Source of the DNA: Isoetes taiwanensis
Taxonomy: Eukaryota > Streptophyta > Lycopodiopsida > Isoetales > Isoetaceae
Length of the DNA stretch: 64,000 bases
Assembly (NCBI GenBank): GCA_021234155.1
Contig: JAJEKV010000049.1
Coordinates: 1,207,487 to 1,271,486, forward strand
Reading direction: 5' to 3'
In this document: in pieces, positions 1 to 11,279 of the stretch
Layout: every line of letters starts with the position of its first letter
Position numbering within the stretch: the stretch's first letter is position 1
The notes under the pieces: generated by a model
What the model was told of the DNA's origin: nothing
Seen by the model: only the letters and a program-made list of their open reading frames with translations
Database searches by the model: none
Made by a program: the position numbers and the translations under genes

Positions 1-694
1 AAATGATAATCTGCAACCACAATTTATCGAACATAGTACATAATCTTATTAGGAATCAAACAAAATATTAATTACCTGGGAGTTGCCAAAGATATGGCTT
101 TTTCTTCAAAAAACAATTCCTCTATGGAACTTACCTTTCACTAGCTCCATGTGCATCATAAATTATGTCAAACATCTAATTGCAATTCTCAATTAACTTG
201 TCCCAGCCTAGACCAACTTTGTAGCAAAAAAAATATTTAGCTACATGAAGCTTAACACTAGAGTGGTCCCGGGGACTATTCCTGATCCATGGACCAGAAT
301 TGGTCCAATTGACCCACTTCCACTTAAACCAATATATCTGAGAATAGGAGTTTCAATTTCGCGATATATCGCCATCATATCAATCTTTACTTGATTCTTA
401 ATGATCTTCGAGAATTTCAAGGCCAATGAACTCACCTATATGATGTAGTGATTGTTCAAATATTAGAGAATTTGACAGTTTCTGCAACAGTTCAAAATTG
501 CATTCTTGGGTTTTCCTAGTATAAACAGGCCTAAACCTTGCTAAAATTGGAAGTATTTGTCTATTTATAATAGAACACATTGATTTGTATGTTTTCAGCT
601 TTGGTTGCTATCATATAACATCCGTGGAAGCCGGCAAATCCTATTTTGTTCAAAAATGCTGCGTGCGGTCTAGGAATTATTTCTCTCTTATATC

Positions 695-1276
695 ATGGCA
701 ATGGGGCCGCAGTGCCTCAAGGCCTGCTGGAGGGAAAAGAGAGCTCAATGGTTGGCTAGATGGAATGTGCAGGAGCACAGGTGTATACATGTGCAAACAG
801 AGGCAGATCGCCATAGCTTGAGGCAATATCTTGACGCTTGCTTCCTCAGCAAGCTTTGGGATGCCAATGATGTCAAGACAGCACACTACCAGCGCCACAT
901 AAATCCTGCATTGGAACGAGGCCCGCAATGCTACCTGCGTACCCACTTGCCCATGAAAAGGCGCAGACTCATTGCCTCCATTCGCACAGGGGCACATCAT
1001 CTTCGAATTGAGACGGGCAGATGGATTGGTGAGCCACGCCAGGACAGGCTTTGTCAATGCTGCCAAATGGGACTCATTGAGGATGAATCTCATACCCTTC
1101 AAAGTTGCCCAGCATATGATCAAATTTGGACGCACTATGCTGAGTTGGTCAGGCCTGGCCAGCCGTTACATGTGACATTGAGCACAGCATCCGTATGGGT
1201 GCTGGGATCATACCTTCAGGAGGTTATGGACATGCGAGATCAGCTATTCCCCCGGGCACACACTTGTACAGTTTGA
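695..1276 (+). pseudogene. LINE ORF2 C-terminus with zf-RVT zinc-binding domain
   Basis: The 193-residue frame is the C-terminal tail of a LINE reverse-transcriptase polyprotein, not a free-standing protein. The zinc-binding (zf-RVT) signature is visible as C-Q-C-C, then I-E-D-E-S-H, then H-x4-C (HTLQSC), followed by an IW motif. The preceding HHLRIETGRW stretch is the usual lead-in to this domain. The endonuclease and polymerase domains are absent, so the copy is 5'-truncated and inactive. The ATG is only the first in the open frame. The homologous frame at 11280-11612 on minus shares the same blocks, which supports family membership. In intact elements this region is thought to help bind RNA or DNA during target-primed reverse transcription. 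Confidence 0.75.
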
Positions 1277-1283
1277 CAGCATT

Positions 1284-1353
1284 CTTATTACTGCCACGGT
1301 TTTTCCCTCAAAAACCCTTCGGGGCGGGGGTTTTTAACCCGGACAGTAATAAG
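1284..1353 (+). ncRNA. Structured LINE 3'-UTR RNA, ENE-like candidate (copy 1)
   Basis: CTTATTACTG at 1284-1293 pairs perfectly with CAGTAATAAG at 1344-1353. Inside lie two facing U runs (UUUUU on each side), a GC-rich inner helix, an A-rich segment, and a CCC-UUCG-GGG cap. The core is shared with 11156-11222 and 39438-39516, while the outer stem sequence differs in all three. Function is inferred. A U-rich internal loop between GC helices is the hallmark of ENE elements that clamp a poly(A) or A-rich strand. Confidence 0.5.
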
Positions 1354-1379
1354 TTTGCTGCGCTCCTTATGGGTCCCAT

Positions 1380-1438
1380 AGGCCGATTGGCCTCAGTGGA
1401 CGATAAAAAATCATTCTCATTCTCATTCTTATTATTAC
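1380..1438 (+). repeat. LINE 3'-terminal stem-loop and microsatellite tail
   Basis: AGGCC-GATT-GGCCT at 1380-1393 forms a five-pair stem with a four-base loop. It is followed by GTGGACGATAAAAA and a TCATTC-rich tail. The equivalent position in three other copies is at 6775-6827, 11069-11125 and 47476-47520. The stem pairs differ but are preserved in three of the four copies. Confidence 0.6.
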
Positions 1439-1439
1439 A

Positions 1440-4400
1440 AGTTTTGGGTTAATTCTTGCGGGCATGGATTTTTAACTATATGAAGTACAATCTTATGTTT
1501 TTTTGGAGTGTTCATAAGTTATATCAACTTCAAAATCTAATAGAGAATTTTCTATACAGAATTTAGGACAAAATTATATGTTAAAATGCTCCAAAATCAC
1601 CACCTGTAAGTATCACGAGGGTAATGAATGATGCATTCTTCTTATATCTACATAGAAAATTACTCTATCAACTTGCATATAGTGTAATTAGGGTTTAACA
1701 ATACAATTAACTAGATTTAAAGATGATGTAGAACCATAGGATTAACACATTAGAGATTAAAATTTTGAGTTAATTCCAAAATTATAGGCTGAAAACTCAT
1801 CATTTACTAGCTAGTGATGTTTATTGATGAATGAAAGTGAAGATCACAAAGTTTAAGTATAAGAATAAAAAATTAAACCATTTGACCTTTGGTGCGTCTT
1901 TCTCAGCTTTATAGAGAACACACTACATTTCTCCAAATAGGCCTTTCAAATAGTTCAAAATATGACAAGGGTCATATATATAGGTCCCCTATGTAGGTTG
2001 TGTGGCTTTCTTGCAAAAAAAATACGGAGAAGCATGGTTATTTTTTACTAGTATAAAACTAGTATATCCATTGCTGCTACAAAGCATTAGAGTTTTAGTA
2101 GAATAATGTTACAAGTAGGTCATCTTTTATGTACACTATATTTTCATGAATGCGAGCCTTCCTTTGCAATATAACTCTCTATTTTCATATTGAAATAACA
2201 TATTATTTGAAAGATAGGAATATAATTAAGCATGAACCATTTATGGTCCATAACTAGACCAATTGTATAGAGCATATATCTCTCACTAGCCCTATCCATT
2301 TTGTCCCCATAATGATACCATGGTTTCTTACCTTTAATAATATAATTTTTAAAAGGTGTAAGTGGAAATCCATGTAGATTCAATTGGCGAATAAATACCC
2401 TATAAATCCACAGTTGTTTGTGCTTAAACATTGCCCTCAAATTATCCAAGCTCGTCTAACCAAGAACTGTACGCATAAACTACATTCTAAAGTTGAGATT
2501 AAAACTGATCAAGATGTTGCCTCTATTAATTTTTAAACTTCCAGCCCTGTGGACCAATAATGATCTGCAAGTGGAGCTGCACGTAGCAGTCTAACTTGAC
2601 TTTTTATAGTCATAAACTTCCATATTTTTCTTTGAACTTTTTTGCATTGTTTTTATGATATGGGACATTTTGAGAATATGTTTTTTCAAAGTCACGTCTC
2701 GAGGCATAAATCTAGAATAAACATAGAAGACATATTTGAATTTGATGCTATAAAATTTAATCCAAATCTCAAGGTTATGATCAACAAACATTTTCATTAC
2801 CAAAGTAAATCAGAAGCTATTTATATCCCAAAATTCAACTTCAGATCAATTAACATAAGGAAGTTATTGATTTTTAATGGACCTATGGATCACTAATGGG
2901 CTCAGGTACAGAAACCTTTCTTGATTTCTACCATGTCTTTTGCTTTTTTAATGAGCTTGTTTTTGCATTGGTTTCATATCATTTTGAACTTTCATATTAT
3001 GATTTTTTGGAGGACATCATAGAGTAAGTTTTGCTCTATATGGGAAAATATTAATTATTATTACAAGTTACCTAAAATTGAGATCAAAAGTGAAAGTCCA
3101 AACATCAAATTCAAGGCCACCCAACATTTTTATGGAATAAAGAAACTTGTCAATTGCTTATATATCAAATACTAGCTCAAAATGCATTTCCTTGTAAAAG
3201 TTGTTGTATTTAAAGTACAACTGCCTTCTGGGAACCATAATTGGTTCTGAGGAGGCAGAAAGCAGTTTTGACCCTGTCATGTTTGAATGGCCCTATCTTT
3301 CTTCACAGACTTCGGATTGACATGTGGTGTTTTGTGTCGTTTTCCCTATCTCGTATTGAAAAATATCATGGTAATCAAAAAATTTGAAAAAATCGTTTTG
3401 TCGAGATAGTTTTACTTTATGTAAACATGAAGCTTTTGGTACTTGACCCCCTCCCCCCTGAGTTTGCTAGAGCATAACTTACAAGAATGGAAGTGTATAT
3501 ATTTTTAGGTATTTTTATAGTGGACCATGACTGCCAAGGGTTCGAATAGATTTTGTACCATTGATTTTATATGAATTTTAAAGTGAACACTGCAGATGGA
3601 CCATTTCTGGTCCATCACCTGACCACTCTAGCGTTAACTTCTTCCTAAGTTAAGCTTTCAAGTTTTGTTAAACCCTCCTCCCCCCCTCCTTTCCAATATT
3701 CTAAGCTAAGTTCTATAGGATTTTTATTCGGCCAATTACTGACAGATTTAACTAGATCATTCGAGAGGACTTTCTAGATATACACGAGCATCTATCTATT
3801 TCTAGTTCTGCTTAGAAAACTTCAATCTGACAAAGATCTAAAAACCCTCTCAAACTATTACACTCAAGGCTCCTAGGGAAATCAACCCACAAAGCTCCAC
3901 AGAAACTTGAAATTGCGCTCCGATACCAATTTTGATACAAACTGCAAACTCAATCCAGCATCTGCAACAACATTCGTTAGGAAATAAGGCAAATAGACGC
4001 AAATCCACCTCTTAAGGGCAAAGCTCACCACCCAATCGGGCTATCCTGGGCAAGAGAACCTTTAAGAAAGACTGGATCTTGGAAGAAGGGAAGGTTTAGG
4101 GAAAACAATTTAACCTCTAGAGAATCCTCAATCTAGAGAAAACACAAATTCAAGGAAAGGCTGGGCTTGGGAATGGCTTTGGCAGGAAATTGGAAAATCA
4201 TAAACGATTGAAGGCTTCTCCAAGCAATCAATCCACATCACTGAATGTATGCTAAGATTCATCAAGATATAAAATCAAAATTGGGAGGTTTATCTGGATT
4301 GAAGGCTCTAATAGTTAATCTCAAGAAGCTGTGGTTGCCAAGCTACTGTGTCGGTCGAGATGCTGGTGCAATGATTCTGTCCGCATCCACCCTTTTATAC

Positions 4401-5039
4401 ATGCCAACCTTTTCCTAAAGGTTTGATGCCTTATTTTTAGATAAAAGGCTTTTGCCCTTTATTAGGCGGCCCATAATAGTCAATTTAGTTACCCTAGATG
4501 TTTGGTTACAAGGCATGGATAAATAATTCCGACCTTTTTCTCTTTCTCTTGCTCCTATAGCCACTCCCCCGCACACTACCATATCAGAGTTGCTACCATT
4601 TTTTAAGGGCCTAAGCCAGAAAAAGACAAGCTCAAAAGATAATATACAAGTAAGCACCCTTTTCACAAAAGAAGCAACAACAATAACTATAGTGAAAGAA
4701 CTTAATAGCTGATTTGTCCATTCTCTCCAACACCACCTATCCACAATGTCTTGCATTAATAATACATATGTATTTTGTTGTTAGTTAATAGAAATCTGCT
4801 TTCATTTTTTTCAATACTTACTGTCTACGAACAAATGAAGACAAATGGTATTGGTTTTTTCTCTATGGTAGACAAACACTACAAATACTTTACAAAACTC
4901 TTGTGTTTCTATTTTTGTTTCAAGGCCTCAAAGACATCTTAACCATTGATTCAAGGTTCACAAGATAAATTCCTTCATAGACATTGCCTCCTCCACCTTC
5001 TTTTGCTTGCATCCATGCTCTCTAGGCGTTCTGAAATCC
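1440..5039. other. A+T-rich stretch without a recognised gene
   Basis: No credible coding frame is seen; the frames near 2144-2896 and 4415-4756 lack any recognisable motif. GCTCCGATACCA at 3917-3928 reads on minus as TGGTATCGGAGC, close to the initiator-tRNA primer-binding site of plant LTR elements, so an LTR-retrotransposon relic oriented to minus may start near here. Copies of a GGACCA-containing motif near 270-310, 2230 and 3600 are the only other repeated signal. Confidence 0.4.
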
Positions 5040-6830
5040 TAGGCACCATGTAGCGCAGTTTTTCGCTGGCAAAACAGTTTCTAGCATAACTTTTGATCTA
5101 GGACTTTGTTTTAGGTGAGGCTTATTGCTTTGTAAAGCGCTCTCCGGGATCTTTTCGATGGTATATGATACGCCCATGTTTGATTAATTTTTCTGTGTCA
5201 AAACAGTCATGTTCCGGCCAGCTTTGGTAGGGTTTGCAGTATTGGATATTGCGTTACAGATCTTTTAGAATAAGACTTCACAAATTGATTTGGTTTGCTC
5301 TAGATTCTGTCCGCTTTTATTTAACTTTTGTATATATCCGCTTTGATTTCATTTAGAGAGCTTCACCATGACAGAAAGGCCAGTAATAAGGAGAGATTTG
5401 GTGTAAGGATGGCCAGGAAAAAGAAAAAGCCTCCTACTCATAAATCATTGTTCACACAGGACCCTCGTCCCACAAGTGCTCGGTCTAGCATACAGCTCCA
5501 TGGTCAGGGGCAAGCTAATTCCAGTGTGATAATGGATTTGCCATCTTCTCTTTTTGGTCCCCAGCTGCCTCTTCGTATCGGCACAAGCAGGTCTGGTACA
5601 TTTACCTTCCAAGATCGGGAGGATCTCCAAAGTGCTCTAGACCCATGGTTCGAAAATAGGGGAGTTCCTCCCCTAAAAATCCGCCCACTTGTGTTAAATT
5701 CCGGTCATCTTGAAAAATTTCCGGCAATTTTCCGGCAGGAAAATAAGAAATTTCCGGCATATTACACTAGAAAATGTACTAACATATATTTTTTCCGGAA
5801 GCCTCGAATACCTAGCGACATTTTTACTGGCTAGATGCATTGCTATTTTCGAGCCCTGTGACTAGACCTGCAAGTTCAGTATTTGCCGCCTACACTTCGT
5901 GACTAGGTACGACTCATTCATTCTGAGGAAGGAATGACGGCCACATCTATGATCGTGTCTATTGAGAGCTGGACACACTTATTACAGTTAATATATGCCT
6001 TCTTTCCAGACCCTAAAGCCCAGTATATGGGCACACGTGATGCCTCAGTACAGACACTAGATACAGAATTATAGCCACAAAAGAGATACTGTGTTGAAGC
6101 GGGAGTGCAGATATTGGAAAGGGAACATGTTGAGGTGGGAGTATAGACATCTCCACAATCCCAAGTGGACCAGGAGTCGCAGTGTCGAGCTAGTAGACAG
6201 GAGCAGGCTGCCTCAGTATCTTCTATTACCAGGAGCCTGAACTTGCGTATTATAGGGGTTGCAGAGGCAGAAGATGATGCCCATTCTGTGGATGCGGCTT
6301 TGCATTTTTTCACTGATGTCATGCATGTGAAGGTTGGTGGAGCTGTCTCCGCTACTAGGGTGGGAGCGGCAAGACCTGATCGTCCTCGCCATCTTTTGGT
6401 TTAGTTTCAAGACACTCTTAGTCGCTTACATGTTCTTCAGCATGGAAACCATCTCAGAGGGACTAGGTTCTCAGTACAGGAGGACCTCTCCCCTCTTCAA
6501 TTGTGTAACCGTAAGAGGAGCTCTGCAAGGTGAGGGCAGCCTGCCTGCAAAAGAAATGGGTGGTGTATATGGGAGGTGCAACAATTATTCTAGACCAATG
6601 GCCTTTCAATCCTTGGACTGGCTATGTCTAGATAATTTTAGAAGCACAAAATTACCACTAGCATTAGCATTATCTTCTTCATGGTAGTCTTTTAATATTT
6701 GGTTATTGTGTTTGGTGATGGGGCCTAGTCCCCAGGTTTTATATGGGATGTTGCCCTTGCATGTACCGTCCCATAACCCAGTTGGGTTCCCGTTGACGTA
6801 AAAATTCATCTATCTATCTATCTCTTATAT
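5040..6830 (+). mobile_element. ORF1-only LINE derivative
   Basis: A 5' leader of about 370 bases leads into an ORF1-type reading frame starting at 5409. After the ORF1 C-terminal domain the sequence passes directly to the LINE 3' end, with no reverse-transcriptase gene. The terminal stem-loop is at 6775-6788 (AACCC-AGTT-GGGTT) and the tail is an ATCT repeat (about 6807-6827). A related copy with the same architecture lies at about 46500-47520. The 5' boundary is a guess. A segment at about 5660-5825 rich in CCGGAAA looks foreign to the ORF. Confidence 0.5.
5409..6680 (+). pseudogene. L1 ORF1p-like RNA-binding protein remnant
   Basis: The frame opens with a lysine-rich start (MARKKKKPP) and continues in one frame to about 5650. 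It then suffers stops and frame changes. The best-preserved block, at 6213-6402, contains LRIIGVAEAEDD and then RVGAARPDRPRHLLV, after which the frame is broken by a stop in the phrase equivalent to LLVxF. This R-x-G-x-R-P-R-x-x-L-V-x-F pattern is the conserved centre of L1 ORF1p-type RRM/C-terminal domains, which coat LINE RNA. A homologous block is found at 47110-47200 in another copy (IGAARPYRPHHLLVHF). The copy is non-functional. The assignment rests on this motif and on the association with a LINE-type 3' end. Confidence 0.45.
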
Positions 6831-7289
6831 TTCCTTTCCTTCCTCAAGCCTGCACTACCGCTAGTCTTATTTTTTTTATTAAGTATGAAATTATTCTAAG
6901 TACAAATCACATCTGAAGGAATAATAATTTACCCCCCCCCCCCCCCTTTTCTTTTAAATTTTGAACATGTTTATATCTTTTCTCTTTTTTTATTAAGAAA
7001 GTTCTAGCAATTCTGATATTTATGCTACGTAATCCACACCAGACCTTGATTATTGTCATTTTTCTCTAAAATGACAAATTGTAATCCTTCCTCTACCATA
7101 CATTTATCACAGTAACAAATTATAAATTACACTTCCATTAACAGAACAAAGTGTAACAATTCTAGAAACAAGAGTTTCATTACAGAAATAAGAATTTAAC
7201 AAGATCTTAAACCATGATTACAGAAATAAGAAGCTCCACTACAGAAACATTACAGAAACATAACATCATTACCATCACCATACTTTCAG
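6831..7289. other. Intergenic stretch, no gene seen
   Basis: A+T-rich sequence with a run of about 15 C residues at 6932-6946. No coding or repeat signal was recognised. Confidence 0.5.
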
Positions 7290-8522
7290 AAAAAATAAGA
7301 TCTTAAAAAGATTATTAACAAAGTTTGACAGATCATCATGATCAACGTTTTAACAGAAAATCTAAAACACAAGCAATCAAGAGTTTGAATCTTTCCCCAT
7401 TGCAAAACCTTTTTCCATTGCTGAAATAACGCAGCATCATCAAGACCAAAATTGAAAGTGCAACCATTAAAGGTCCTCTGATTGCTGATTGCAGGTGCTA
7501 CATATTTTCCAATGGCTCTAGCACTATCTGAAAAATTCTTACTTAGCTCGCAATAGTAGGCATCATCGTAGTCATCTTCGTCGCTTGCTCCTTCACCAAG
7601 TGACCATAATCAAATTTTTTGCAACGTGACCATTGTGAGAGAAATGACAACAGGGGAAATGTTTTCTTTCAGACTTATCCTGCTACTACTTATTTTACCG
7701 TCTGCTAAATCTGAAACCCGCAATGCTAACGATAGAATGTTGGTGAGAATCTCTTTAAGGCATTTCCTAGAGTCTTCAACTCTAGCAATGTGATTCATAG
7801 AAATAAAAATGTTAAAAAATAACAACAGTAATACGACAATGAGAAAGAAGACGACAAAAACTAACCACATAAAACTTTTGCAGATGTTTGAGACTTAGGC
7901 CAAGTGACAATATCCGTACAACAAGTCGGGTCATATCTATAATAAATTTGAACATTAATAAAGCAACAATCACAATTAAAAAACAACTAGACAACTTACT
8001 TTTTATAAGATGCCGCAGACCTGTGGTGCATAACTCTCATTCCATCGATAGCTGTAGTGTCAATAGTAGCAAGTTGAGAATTTCTGTTCTTTCTAATCCT
8101 TTCACCATACTTTACAAGCTCACCTCCATCATCATGCTCTAATATCATATCACAGTCCTTAACTGCATGAAGTTCAGTTCCTTAACGGCTCAAATCCCAA
8201 ACCTCGCCAATATATAATACAACAACCTCTTCATATAGCCCATTGGATGAGTTATCTGGTGATCAATATTAGCCAAAATTTCGCTCTCAATAGCAAAACT
8301 AATAGTAGGTGCCTTCTTTTTTGGCATGTCATAGTTTCCACTCTCCCTCATCTTTTTTATCATGCCAATAAAGGCCTCCCTACTTTGACTAAACAAATGA
8401 TCAGTTAAAATGTTGAAAGGAGACTCATGCATTCCAGTTTTCAATATCCTTTTCTCTTGCTCCCTTCTCACAATTCTATGTATAGTTCTATAAAGAAAGC
8501 CTAACCTAGAAATAGAAACCAT
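7290..8522 (-). pseudogene. Crypton-like (DUF3504-type) tyrosine recombinase remnant
   Basis: Several minus-strand frames read in order as one decayed protein. Residues translated from 8522 to 8190 end in KRLLYYILARFGI. After a stop or frameshift the sequence resumes as GTELHAVKDCDMIL, then GGELVKYGERIRKNR (about 8165-8060), and stays open to a possible splice donor near 8000. A further open stretch, about 7613-7298, contains NQRTFNGCTFNFGLDD. The order FG(L/I)RG..E(L/H), then an acidic stretch, then Y.ER..K.R, and later a TFxxCTFN phrase, matches the DUF3504/KIAA1958-type domain related to Crypton tyrosine recombinases. I did not locate the catalytic tyrosine with certainty. Exon structure is uncertain and at least one stop breaks the gene. 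It could also be a host-domesticated relative; the breaks argue against a working gene. Confidence 0.38.
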
Positions 8523-8529
8523 AGTTAAA

Positions 8530-11060
8530 AATTAAACATTAACAAATATTGAACTCATAAAAACAAGTTCCATACTTACTTTGATGGCGAATACAACTTC
8601 TTATCCCTCTTCTTCTTCACCTGATAGAAACTCAAATTAATCTGTACTACAGGCCTGCAATTAATGCAACTATAGACCTAAATTAATGCATTAACAAAAT
8701 GTTACCAAGCATGAACATAACATTAATATGAATTTACAAATTAAGATGCATTAACGGACCTAACTTAATGCAAACATGCAAACATCCATCCTTTGCAAAC
8801 CTAACTTAATTAGAACATACAAACAGATTACTTGGATAATGAACTTTGCAAGCATATCAACTCTCTAAGAGGTAACTTTTCAATAGGGATACTTGCATCA
8901 CAATGCAAAAAAATCAAATGGTGAACTCATCTGTTTGTGTCTTGAAGCGCATGCAAGCAACAAACATCAGATTTCACAACCGTTCTATTTCGCAAAAGAC
9001 TCACAAATGATATCTCTTCAAAAACGAGATATATAAATCCAAGACAAGATATGATATTCTGATGTGCATGAGGGAGACAGCCAAGGATAGCAAGCTTTTA
9101 TTATGACGGCTATGAAGAACCACCAGCGAAAATTTTAGTGGCCCCGGCGTGCCATTTGGCCACAAATTACCGGTTCAGGCAAATTACGACGGCCGGCTTG
9201 AGTAGGATGCCTTACCTATAGACTGCCTACAGATTCGCCATTCCGTGGCACTTTATTGCATATTACGACATTAGAATGGCCAATTAGATTTTTGCTAATT
9301 GGAATGGTATCGACCTTGGGGCCAATTTAGTCCCAAGTGAGAACTACATATGCTTATAGAATGGCCATTTAGGCCACTTGGCCAAATCCTGTAACGCCTT
9401 ACTTTCGCCAAATCTTAACTCATTAAGAAAGAAAGAAAGAAAGAAAGCCTTTTTAACATCACACCACTAGGCAGCATCCAAATGGACATGTGACCACACA
9501 CCACACCACATTGCTTGGTTGGGCCCTGCCCCCAACCACTTTACATTGCATCTATTGGGTTTGATCCCCAACAGTTCGGAGTGCGACTTTGGGTGGCCTC
9601 TAACTCAGGACCTCCCATTGTTAGGACTAGTGTCCCACCCCCATAAATTCGCCACTTATGGGGGGCCAACATTATTAGAAATTTTTATTCCTAAATATAT
9701 CTACCAACTAAGAATAATTCCGCTCTTTTGGAATATTAAATGTCAAGGCAATTTTGAATACTCTTTACCAAGACTTCGGCATCCGATTTTCGATTCTCTC
9801 TACCAGCAGTCTGTGCATTATTGAAATACATGGGGTATGAATTCAAATACATAAAACATGTAACTTAAACACGTTTATATAGGGTAGCGACTTCTATGTT
9901 TGGCCAACTAGCTCTATATTTAATAAGGTTCTAGCTGAAAATCGCAACTTGAGCTACACATTGTTAGATATTCGGTTCACAAATCGCCAATTGGGTTGCA
10001 ACCACATTAGAAAAAAATAGGAAAAATGGCCAGTTCAGGCTACACTTTTGTGGGCATATTTTACAAGGAATGGCCAATTCATTATACTTATACAAAATTA
10101 TAGGTCCCTTAAAATTTTCCCTGAGAACCACTATTGATGCTCATGCAGAAAAGAGGAGTTGATGCAGGAATGATCATTAAGATGTGTAATACTAAGTTTA
10201 TTACAACTCATGTCAAGTCCCTTTAAAATCTCTAATCAAGTCTTCATCGTGAAACTTTCAACTTAATGTTGAAGGCTGAGGATTATGGTTTTGTACAACA
10301 CAGATATTAAGAATTGAAAGACCAGTAAGATGCTGAGTTCAATGTTTTTAAATGAATAATATGCTGAATTCAATGTTTTGAAATCAATAATACCCGCCAC
10401 TTTATCATAGCTAAAGCTGACATGGGCAATCTTTAGATGCAGGCTTTACAAATCCTAAAAATAAGCATTTCTGCCCTTCAGGGAGAAAAAGGGCCAGCCT
10501 GTCTTTAATGCTACCATGACTGAGCATTTGCTTGGATGTAATGGTGCAAGTGACCCACATATAGCATTGCAGAGGATAAGTGAAGCTATTGATAGTGGCA
10601 AGGGCTTACATATGTTATTTAGATATGTAGATCTTAGCGAGATTATTCATGCCAGTTAAAAGCGTTACTTGCACAAGTTGAGCTCATGAACTAGGAGATA
10701 GATGAGAAGCCTACACTAGACGTAGAAAAAAAGGAGCTGTTTGTGATAAGAAGCAGGAAGAATAGATTTTTCAGAGATGGTGGCACGGTAATATACTGGT
10801 AATGATGCAGGAATCTAGGCTATTTCTTGCATGTATGCTGAAATGGCTAGCTTTAATAAGTTATTTTATTTCAAAGCATGATCTATTGATGACTTCTATA
10901 GAAATCTGAACAGTAATTGAATCTATAGATTATGAGAGAACTGGCATTGCTAGATAGATTGCAAGTTGAAACAAGACGAGACTTAATGGGTGTCTATTGG
11001 AGACCTTGATCTATAACTTTTGTCATTATACGCATTCACAAGCTAGGTCTACGATTTCAC
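8530..11060. other. Intergenic repeats; one short unassigned frame
   Basis: No recognised gene. A GAAA microsatellite lies at about 9424-9447. On + at about 10494-10660 a short frame reads LLGCNGASDPHIALQRI and then LHMLFRYVDLSEIIH before a stop. It looks like real protein-coding ancestry, but I cannot place it in a family, and the stops downstream show it is dead. Confidence 0.35.
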
Positions 11061-11155
11061 TACAATTTAAAGGAAGGAAGGAAGGAAAGAAGGTATTTTT
11101 ATCGTCCACAGAGACCAATCGGTCTATGGGATCCAATACAAAAGCGCAGCAAGCA

Positions 11156-11222
11156 GATTACTACACGGATTAAAAAACCCCTGCCCCGAAGGGTTTTCGA
11201 GGGAAAAACCGTGATAGCAATC
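11156..11222 (-). ncRNA. Structured LINE 3'-UTR RNA, ENE-like candidate (copy 2)
   Basis: On the minus strand GAUUGCUA-U-CACGG (11222-11209) pairs with CCGUG-UAGUAAUC (11168-11156): eight pairs including one G-U, a bulged U, then five pairs. Within are UUUUU and UUUUUUAAU facing each other, CCC/GGG inner pairs, GAAAA, and a CCC-UUCG-GGG cap. The outer stem is unrelated in sequence to the other two copies, although its pairing is kept. Confidence 0.5.
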
Positions 11223-11279
11223 AGCCTGCTGACAAACTGTTCTAATATATGAAATGCAAAAACACATAAATATATACAC

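Larger units (their letters stand above)
671..1438 (+). mobile_element. 5'-truncated L1-type LINE, 3' end
   Basis: This is the 3' end of a non-LTR retrotransposon. It contains the last part of ORF2 (695-1276), a 3' UTR with a strong RNA structure (1284-1353), a terminal stem-loop (1380-1393) and a TCATTC-type simple-repeat tail (about 1411-1438). A second copy lies at 11069-11645 on the other strand. The 5' edge is uncertain; an in-frame stop at 671 precedes the coding remnant, and I could not identify a target-site duplication. Confidence 0.7.
252..3637. mobile_element. Candidate TTAA-flanked inverted-repeat pair
   Basis: TTAACACTAGAGTGGTC at 252-268 is matched in inverted orientation at 3621-3637 with one mismatch. 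Both copies carry TTAA at the outer edge, and weaker similarity continues inward through a shared ATGGACCAGAA-type segment. The interval contains a LINE 3' end but no transposase. It could be a non-autonomous DNA element with TTAA target duplication, or two unrelated MITE ends. Confidence 0.3.

Noticed and set aside
4415-4756. A 113-residue minus frame
   Set aside because: It has no motif, no homologous copy in the window and no supporting exon structure.
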